Below, in pieces: positions 33,016 through 38,693 of a DNA stretch of 38,693 nt. The translations under genes were made by a program, and so were the position numbers. Under the pieces are notes generated by a model, which was not told where the DNA came from, did not search any database, and saw only the letters and a list, made by a program, of their open reading frames with translations. Position 1 is the first letter of the stretch. The number at the start of each line of letters is the position of its first letter. The stretch is from Saccharicrinis sp. (GTDB taxonomy: Bacteria > Bacteroidota > Bacteroidia > Bacteroidales > Marinilabiliaceae), in the NCBI GenBank assembly GCA_024635555.1, contig JAGXIO010000071.1, positions 1 to 38,693 of the forward strand, written 5' to 3'.

Positions 33016-35307
33016 TTAACCCAAAATTTTAAGTTTGGCAAATTTTAAAAGCAATTGTTTTAAACCTGTATTTTCAAAATTTACAGTGGCCTTTGCATTG
33101 GGCATCTCACCATCGATGCTTATTATAGTGCCTCTACCAAACCGAATATGTTCTACGATTAATCCGGGTTTAAGGTTACCGTGGGCTCCTTCTGGAAATG
33201 GGGTAGGTCTGGAAACCTCTGGACTATTCTCTACTTTTTTAAAGTTATAACCTGGTTTTTGGTTAGCCTGCACATTCGAAAACGCACGACGCTCCGTTTG
33301 TTTTGAGGCAAACCTACCGGGTTTCTCGGCAATTTTTATCTGATCTTCAGCAAACTCAACAAAATCCTCATTAATTTCACCAATAAATCTACTTGGTCGA
33401 CAAGAAGCCGATTCGCCATATTTATAACGTGTGCGTGCAAAGGAGATCGTTGCATTATCCTCGGCTCTGGTAACGGCCACATAAAATAATCTACGTTCCT
33501 CTTCTACGCCTTGTTGACTTTCAAAGGTCATCGACGAAGGAAACAGACCTTCCTCAACACCAACTATATATACATTTTTAAACTCTAATCCTTTACTCGA
33601 ATGGATGGTCATCAATGTCACCTTATTGATGTCGTCTTCCGATTCGTTATCCTGATCGGTGAGCAGCGATACTTCTTCGAGAAAGTTAATCAGACCATTT
33701 TCGCCACCTTGCTCCAATTGGTTGTTGGTAAACTCCTGAATACCGTTCAATAATTCCTGAATATTTTCCTGACGAGCAACTGCTTCGGGTGTTCTATCGT
33801 GGTATAAATCTTTCATCATGCCACTTTGTGTGGCTATTTCCATCACCAAATCGTAGGCAGTCTGCTGCTTTTTACTTGCAGCAAAACCGTTTATCAAACC
33901 TACAAATGATTGCAGCTTACGCTGTGTTCCGGCGTTAACCACGCGTGCAGTATCTTCTACGGATATCAGCACTTCCCACATCCCTTTACCCGAGACATTG
34001 GCTGCTTCCTCAATTTTATCGAGGGTAGTTTTTCCGATTCCCCGTGTGGGATAATTGATAATGCGTTTTAGCGCTTCCTGGTCGGCAGGATTTACAGTAA
34101 CCCGGCAATAAGCCAATAAATCCTTAATTTCCTTACGCTGATAAAAGCTTAAACCACCATATATTTTATAAGGCATGTTGCTTCGTCGTAGGGCTTCCTC
34201 AAAAATACGCGATTGGGCGTTGGTACGATACAAAATGGCAAAATCCTGATAGTCGTAATTTTGCCGCAGTTTTTTATCCTTAATATCTTTAATAACGATG
34301 TAGCCCTCTTCGATATCGGAATAGGCATTGTGTATTTTTATCCGGTCGCCCGTATCTTTTTCTGAAAAAACAGACTTTTTAATCTGCCTAGTGTTATTGG
34401 AAATAATACTGTTGGCGGCATTTACAATATTTTGAGTAGAACGATAATTTTGCTCCAACTTAAATAATTTGTAATCGGGGTAATCGTTCCTAAAATTTAA
34501 GATGTTTTCGATTTTAGCACCTCTAAAACTATAAATACTCTGAGCATCGTCGCCCACCACGCAAATATTGCCATGCTTTTCGGCCAGTTTTTTAATGATA
34601 ATATATTGCGAGTAATTGGTATCCTGATACTCATCAACCAAAATATATTGAATCCAATTTTGGTATTTTTGCAGCACTTCGGGATGGTCGCGAAACAGGA
34701 TATTGGTATTGAGCAATAAATCGTCGAAATCCATGGCGCCAAATTTATAGCATTGACGCATGTAACGGGTATAAATTTCATGAATCATGCCCTTGCGCGA
34801 TGTCTGATCTTCCATCATACGGTGCTGATCGCGGGCATAGGCTGCAGGAGTTACCAAATCGTTTTTGGCCGATGATATCCGCCCCAGTACCTGACCGGGC
34901 TTGTATTCCTTATCGTTCAACTTCATTTGCGAAATAATAGACTTAATAAGGCTTTTTGAATCGGCAGAATCGTAAATAGTGAAAGATGACGGATAGCGCA
35001 ACTTATCGGCCTCACTGCGTAGGATGCGTGCAAATACGGAGTGAAAAGTACCCATCCAAAGTTTCTGAGCCACATCGTTACCAACCATGGTGGCAATACG
35101 TTGTTTCATCTCTTTGGCTGCTTTATTGGTAAATGTTAGGGCCAAAATGCGATGTGGCGGAACACCTTGCATAAGAAGATGAGCAATCCTAAAAGTTAAC
35201 ACCCGTGTTTTGCCCGATCCTGCCCCTGCAATAACCAATGACGCCCCTTCGGTTGACACGACGGCTTGCTGCTGTGCTTTATTTAATTGCTCCAGATAAT
35301 TTTGCAC
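33016..35307 (-). CDS. UvrD/PcrA-type DNA helicase
   Basis: A superfamily 1A 3'-5' helicase of 763 aa, for nucleotide-excision and mismatch repair or removal of stalled polymerase. Motif I is GAGSGKT (28-34), motif Ia LALTFTNKAAKEMKQR, motif II VDEYQDTN, motif III VGDDAQSIYSFRGA, motif IV LEQNYRSTQNIV, motif V VTLMTIHSSKGLEFKNV and motif VI VAVTRAED. The C-terminal ~100 residues form the usual variable linker plus a Tudor-like end (VEHIRFGRGTIISIDG). The start codon is GTG at 35307. UvrD and PcrA cannot be told apart here. Confidence 0.93.
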   Translation of the reverse strand: MQNYLEQLNKAQQQAVVSTEGASLVIAGAGSGKTRVLTFRIAHLLMQGVPPHRILALTFTNKAAKEMKQRIATMVGNDVAQKLWMGTFHSVFARILRSEADKLRYPSSFTIYDSADSKSLIKSIISQMKLNDKEYKPGQVLGRISSAKNDLVTPAAYARDQHRMMEDQTSRKGMIHEIYTRYMRQCYKFGAMDFDDLLLNTNILFRDHPEVLQKYQNWIQYILVDEYQDTNYSQYIIIKKLAEKHGNICVVGDDAQSIYSFRGAKIENILNFRNDYPDYKLFKLEQNYRSTQNIVNAANSIISNNTRQIKKSVFSEKDTGDRIKIHNAYSDIEEGYIVIKDIKDKKLRQNYDYQDFAILYRTNAQSRIFEEALRRSNMPYKIYGGLSFYQRKEIKDLLAYCRVTVNPADQEALKRIINYPTRGIGKTTLDKIEEAANVSGKGMWEVLISVEDTARVVNAGTQRKLQSFVGLINGFAASKKQQTAYDLVMEIATQSGMMKDLYHDRTPEAVARQENIQELLNGIQEFTNNQLEQGGENGLINFLEEVSLLTDQDNESEDDINKVTLMTIHSSKGLEFKNVYIVGVEEGLFPSSMTFESQQGVEEERRLFYVAVTRAEDNATISFARTRYKYGESASCRPSRFIGEINEDFVEFAEDQIKIAEKPGRFASKQTERRAFSNVQANQKPGYNFKKVENSPEVSRPTPFPEGAHGNLKPGLIVEHIRFGRGTIISIDGEMPNAKATVNFENTGLKQLLLKFAKLKILG

Positions 35308-35329
35308 CTATATTGTTTTAATTGATAGG

Positions 35330-35337
35330 CAAAGATA
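35330..35337 (-). promoter_or_regulatory. Putative -7 box (TATCTTTG) for the helicase gene
   Basis: TATCTTTG on the minus strand fits TAnnTTTG and ends 22 bases before the GTG start, giving a leader of under 20 nt. Confidence 0.35.
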
Positions 35338-35394
35338 TAGAAAATGATAAGGGATAAAATGATGGGTGCCTATTTGTTGAACTGTTTTTTAAAA

Positions 35395-35649
35395 ATGGAT
35401 TACTATTTAGGTCGTAACATGACAAAAACATCAGGTCTCAAGACTATTGCAAAATTCATGAACCGCAAAGGTAACAACGATACACTGCAATATACCAAGT
35501 ACCACTTTGGTAATCACGAAAAAATCGATTATGCAAATGGAGACACCAAAAATTTATTTTATATATTTGGTGGCGATAACCTTACAGGCTTGTACATTCA
35601 GGAAAACGCTACCGCACAAGTTACTTTTAGTCCTAGTTCAATCAATTAG
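35395..35649 (+). CDS. Small hypothetical protein
   Basis: The frame is open from 35344; the ATG at 35395 (84 aa, MDYYLGRNMTKTSGLKTIAK) has an A-rich leader, and the ATG at 35419 is also possible. The protein is polar with short beta-like stretches (DTKNLFYIFGGDNLTGLYIQ) and has no signal peptide or known domain. It stands alone between the divergent helicase gene and hflX. Residue composition is reasonable for a real protein, but nothing proves that it is expressed. Confidence 0.45.
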   Translation: MDYYLGRNMTKTSGLKTIAKFMNRKGNNDTLQYTKYHFGNHEKIDYANGDTKNLFYIFGGDNLTGLYIQENATAQVTFSPSSIN

Positions 35650-35851
35650 TACGTTCTGAGTCCAAAGTAGTCTATTCAATTTGCTTAGGAACATGGCGCA
35701 TGACTCCGCATAGGCACTAAGTGTATTCTCGCACTGGTGCAAACGACCTCGTATATTCCCCTTACTTAAAAAGCAAGATTGATATTTAAATCCAACTAGT
35801 TTTTGTAAGCCCAAAAAATATATATCTTTATATGTTTTTTAAAATAACTGA
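35650..35851. other. Intergenic region before hflX
   Basis: 202 bp without a recognisable gene, tRNA or terminator. A TATCTTTA near 35823-35830 is one base off the -7 consensus and could serve hflX. Confidence 0.3.
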
Positions 35852-37090
35852 ATGACAGATTATACAATTACAGATAAAGAGCTGGAGAAAGTGATATTGG
35901 TGGGATTAAGAACCCCTGGGATAAGTGAGGCCCTATTAAACGAATATCTGGATGAGCTGGCATTTTTGGCCGAAACTGCCGGTGCCCTGCCCGTAAAACG
36001 ATTTACCCAAAGTTTACCCTCAGCCGATAATAAAACATTTGTTGGAAAAGGGAAGTTGGATGAAGTACTCGAAGGTGTTAAGGTGTACGAAGCCAATTGC
36101 GTTATTTTTGATGATGAACTAACGCCCTCACAACTACGAAACATCGAAGGAGTATTAAAAGTAAGGATATTGGACAGAACCAATCTGATACTGGATATTT
36201 TTGCCCAGAACGCCAAATCAGCCGCTGCAAAAACCCAAGTAGAACTGGCACAATATCAGTATCTTTTGCCGCGTCTTACCCGCATGTGGACTCACCTTGA
36301 GCGCCAACGGGGTGGTATTGGAATGCGTGGTCCTGGCGAAACGGAAATCGAAACCGACCGTAGGGTTATCCGCGATAAAATAACCAAGCTCAAAACGGAT
36401 TTAATTAAGATAGATAAGCAAAAATCTACCCAACGCCAAAACCGAGGTAAGATGGTTCGGGTGGCTTTGGTGGGTTATACCAACGTGGGTAAATCAACCT
36501 TAATGAACACCCTTAGCAAATCGGCAGTACTAACCGAAAATAAGCTTTTTGCCACCCTCGATACCACGGTGCGAAAGGTAGTAATCAGTAATCTCCCATT
36601 TTTGTTGGCCGACACAGTTGGTTTTATACGCAAACTACCTCACCATTTGGTTGATTCTTTTAAATCTACTTTAGATGAGGTAAGAGAAGCCGATATTTTG
36701 GTTCACGTGGTAGATATTTCGCACGTAGGTTTTGAGCAGCAAATACAAATTGTAAATGAAACGCTACGCGAATTGGACAAAACCGAAAAGAAGATGGTGA
36801 TGGTATTCAATAAAATTGATGCTTTTACCTATTCGCCAAAAGACGACGACGACTTGGCCCCCATGGTTCAGGAGAACTACTCGCTGGAAGACCTGAAAAA
36901 AAGTTGGATGGCCAAAGATGTGGATACCGTATTTATATCGGCAAAAAATAAGGACAACCTAAACGACTTTAAAGAGCTCATCTACGCAGAAGTCAGGAAG
37001 ATACACACGGCTCGGTTTCCCTATAACGATTTTTTATATCCCACAATTAATTTAGGCGATTCAGAAAGTTTAGAGGACGAGGAGGAATAA
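35852..37090 (+). CDS. hflX: GTPase HflX
   Basis: A ribosome-splitting GTPase that binds the 50S subunit, notably after stress. The N-terminal HflX domain (TFVGKGKLDEVLEGV, DDELTPSQLRNIE, DRTNLILDIF) is followed by the linker RGGIGMRGPGETEIETDRR and the G domain with G1 GYTNVGKS (208-215), G3 DTVGFIRKLPH and G4 NKID. The C-terminus is acidic (DSESLEDEEE). The 412 aa are typical. Confidence 0.95.
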   Translation: MTDYTITDKELEKVILVGLRTPGISEALLNEYLDELAFLAETAGALPVKRFTQSLPSADNKTFVGKGKLDEVLEGVKVYEANCVIFDDELTPSQLRNIEGVLKVRILDRTNLILDIFAQNAKSAAAKTQVELAQYQYLLPRLTRMWTHLERQRGGIGMRGPGETEIETDRRVIRDKITKLKTDLIKIDKQKSTQRQNRGKMVRVALVGYTNVGKSTLMNTLSKSAVLTENKLFATLDTTVRKVVISNLPFLLADTVGFIRKLPHHLVDSFKSTLDEVREADILVHVVDISHVGFEQQIQIVNETLRELDKTEKKMVMVFNKIDAFTYSPKDDDDLAPMVQENYSLEDLKKSWMAKDVDTVFISAKNKDNLNDFKELIYAEVRKIHTARFPYNDFLYPTINLGDSESLEDEEE

Positions 37091-37194
37091 TCCCATTTTT
37101 ATGTTTCGGTTAAAACCGATTCCTCAAAAAAATGTGCACAGCATAAATGCCGTGCCTAGTTATAAAAAAAACGATTTTATATATAGATAACTAG

Positions 37195-37300
37195 CCCCAG
37201 GATTTATCCTGGGGAATTCTGTAGTATGCTCATTGGGCTTTAGCCCAAATCTATTTTTTTTGTAATTAAAGGCTTGTATCTACTAAATAATATACTACAG
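37195..37300. repeat. Palindromic extragenic repeat cluster
   Basis: Three nested signals lie between hflX and ogt: CCCCAGGAT/ATCCTGGGG (37195-37214), TTGGGCT/AGCCCAA (37233-37248), and a longer-range pair CTGTAGTAT (37219) with ATACTACAG (37292). The first resembles the CCCCAG...CTGGGG palindrome at 17256; the second shares the GGCTTTAGCC core with 26721. These look like REP-type elements scattered through this genome. Confidence 0.6.
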
Positions 37301-37343
37301 TAAAATTAGGCCAACTACTCACCTCTATATTTTTAAAACTTCC

Positions 37344-37874
37344 TCAAAATAAGCTTTGCTGTTTTGTGCCTGCATTGGCACCTTCCAGGCTAAGCAATTT
37401 GCTTTTAGCGGCCAATCCGCCGGCATAACCCACCAACTTTCCGTTAGTCCCAATAACCCTATGGCAGGGCACAATAATAGATATTGCATTGGCACCATTG
37501 GCGGTGGCCACAGCACGTATGGCTTTTTCGTTTCCTAAAGCTATCGACAAATCAAGGTAGCTACACGTTTTCCCGTAAGGTATTTTTATAAGTTGTTGCC
37601 ACACTTTTTGCTGAAATGGGGTTCCAACCAACTTTAAGGGAATATCAAATGCTGTTCGTTGCTTGGCAAAGTACTCCTCTAGTTGGTGTACCGTATTTTG
37701 AATTACTTCGGAGTCGCCATGCTGATAATCGGAGTCTAAACCAGTCTGAACTCTCTGGTCGATGTTTGCACGCATTTTACGGTATCGCCAATCGCACAGG
37801 CACAGCTGTTCATGGTACGAACCGATTATCAGTTCGCCCACAGGTGTTTTGTGATATTTTACTATAATACTCAA
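37344..37874 (-). CDS. ogt: Methylated-DNA--[protein]-cysteine S-methyltransferase
   Basis: A suicide repair protein that takes methyl groups from O6-methylguanine onto its own cysteine. The acceptor is Cys137 in IIVPCHRVIG, followed by the LVGYAGGLAAKSKLLSLEG signature. An N-terminal Ada/Ogt-like domain is present (to about residue 80). The 176-aa size fits Ogt/MGMT rather than the larger Ada. It starts 12 bp after the stop of the chemotaxis-receptor gene, so it is probably its cotranscript. Confidence 0.93.
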   Translation of the reverse strand: MSIIVKYHKTPVGELIIGSYHEQLCLCDWRYRKMRANIDQRVQTGLDSDYQHGDSEVIQNTVHQLEEYFAKQRTAFDIPLKLVGTPFQQKVWQQLIKIPYGKTCSYLDLSIALGNEKAIRAVATANGANAISIIVPCHRVIGTNGKLVGYAGGLAAKSKLLSLEGANAGTKQQSLF

Positions 37875-37886
37875 CCGTGGTATTAT

Positions 37887-38693
37887 CTATTTTTGCTTTT
37901 CTATTTTAAAAAATGCAATGGCCTCGTTTAATTGTCTAGCCTGTCCGGCCAATTCATCGGCACCTGCTGCTAATTGTTCACTCGAAGAGGCATTTTGCTG
38001 TGTAATGTCGTTTAATTGCAAAATTGCATTGTTTACCTGACCAACTCCATTATTTTGCTCAAGGCTGGATGCACTAATTTCTTGAATTAACTTTGAGGTT
38101 TGCTCAATTTTAGGAAGTGTATGGTTTAATTCATCACCAACTATTGTTGTGGAATCTACGCTTAAGTTCGTCATAGATACAATCTCATCGGCTGCTTTTT
38201 TGCTTTGTTCAGCCAGCTTCCTCACTTCCGATGCAACTACAGAAAACCCTTTTCCTTGCACACCTGCACGTGCCGCCTCAACCGAAGCGTTCAATGCCAA
38301 TATATTGGTCTGCATCGCAATATCATTAATAATCGTTATCTTTTTGGCAATATTGTTATTAACATCTATTGCTTCTATAGCTCTAACACTTATTTGTCGA
38401 ATTCCCTCCGTAGCATCTAACGAAATCGATTCTGTTTTTTTTGCATTCTCCGTATTCTGCTCAATATTAGCTGTTATTTCTTGCATGGTTGACGAAATCT
38501 CTTCAATAGAACTTGCTTGCACATTGGCGCCACGGGATATTTGTTCAGATGAATTACTTAATTCCTGACTGGCATCGGCTATTTTTTGTGCACCTTTTTT
38601 AATCTGTTCCACTATTTTTTGTAACGCAAGCACCATCGTATTCAAGGCTAATGCGAGTTGGCCTACTTCATCTTTTTGGTTTATCTCCAAAAT
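37887..38693 (-). CDS. Methyl-accepting chemotaxis protein, C-terminal part (cut by window edge)
   Basis: The frame is open from the right edge (268 codons seen). The first residues (NQKDEVGQLALALNTM) are the end of a HAMP domain. The signalling domain follows: a long coiled coil with the hairpin tip (ALNASVEAARAGVQGKGFSVVASEVRKLAEQS), where CheA and CheW dock, at about 130-165 of the visible part. Methylation-type helices flank the tip. The sensor and membrane segments lie beyond the window, so the TTG near 38690 is not the real start. No che genes are in view. It is followed by ogt. Confidence 0.92.
   Translation of the reverse strand: MLEINQKDEVGQLALALNTMVLALQKIVEQIKKGAQKIADASQELSNSSEQISRGANVQASSIEEISSTMQEITANIEQNTENAKKTESISLDATEGIRQISVRAIEAIDVNNNIAKKITIINDIAMQTNILALNASVEAARAGVQGKGFSVVASEVRKLAEQSKKAADEIVSMTNLSVDSTTIVGDELNHTLPKIEQTSKLIQEISASSLEQNNGVGQVNNAILQLNDITQQNASSSEQLAAGADELAGQARQLNEAIAFFKIEKQK

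Noticed and set aside
38149-38568. 139-aa plus-strand frame at the right edge
   Set aside because: Shadow of the chemotaxis-receptor coiled coil on the minus strand.

Overview
The window is a gene-dense, AT-rich stretch of a Bacteroidota chromosome, probably from the Bacteroidales/Marinilabiliales side of the phylum (inference from gene content, not from a marker gene). Supporting signs are the porG-uppS-bamA-skp(ompH)-murI cluster, a DUF4290-murA pair, a secreted lamin-tail protein with a CHU_C/T9SS-like C-terminus, a HU-CCDC81/SPOR fusion, TAnnTTTG promoter boxes with few Shine-Dalgarno sites, and AsnA-type asparagine synthesis. No rRNA, tRNA, CRISPR array, prophage or transposase gene was seen.

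Layout. 1-3200 (minus): 3' part of a GNAT gene, a stand-alone FabH-like ketosynthase, lpxH and a YkvA/DUF1232 protein. 3369-6140 (minus): an operon-like run made of a GNAT-like gene with an apparent frameshift, a 57-aa protein, a dTDP-glucose 4,6-dehydratase gene with an in-frame stop, a small secreted protein and a lipoprotein. 6367-15268: galE, the HU/SPOR gene, asd, a large surface protein, asnA and tyrS, separated by clear terminators. 15470-18088 (plus): two outer-membrane barrel genes with matching control sequences, a MITE-like element and a small secreted protein. 18206-25104 (minus): porG, uppS, bamA, three skp/ompH genes and murI. 25296-26483: kbl. 26600-27300: a 352-bp-period tandem duplication carrying nested palindromes and a second copy of the dnaJ 3' end. 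27256-29041: grpE-dnaJ. 29270-35307 (minus): two TlpA-like proteins (one without its cysteines), murA, DUF4290 and a UvrD/PcrA helicase. 35395-38693: an orphan small ORF, hflX, ogt and the C-terminal half of a chemotaxis receptor.

Themes. Much of the window serves the cell envelope: LPS/sugar nucleotides (lpxH, galE, rfbB), peptidoglycan (murA, murI, uppS, asd), and outer-membrane assembly with type IX secretion (bamA, skp, porG and a likely T9SS client). The rest is housekeeping: tyrS, asnA, grpE/dnaJ, uvrD, hflX, ogt and kbl.

The most unusual parts are (i) the GNAT-like/57-aa pair joined to rfbB by an ATGA overlap, with one reading-frame lesion in each of the two larger genes; (ii) the duplicated dnaJ tail, which differs from the live gene only synonymously over its last 14 codons; (iii) a 333-bp element with terminal inverted repeats and a 6-bp direct repeat at its ends; (iv) a thioredoxin-fold protein with both catalytic cysteines replaced; and (v) a MurA with Asp in place of the fosfomycin-target Cys.
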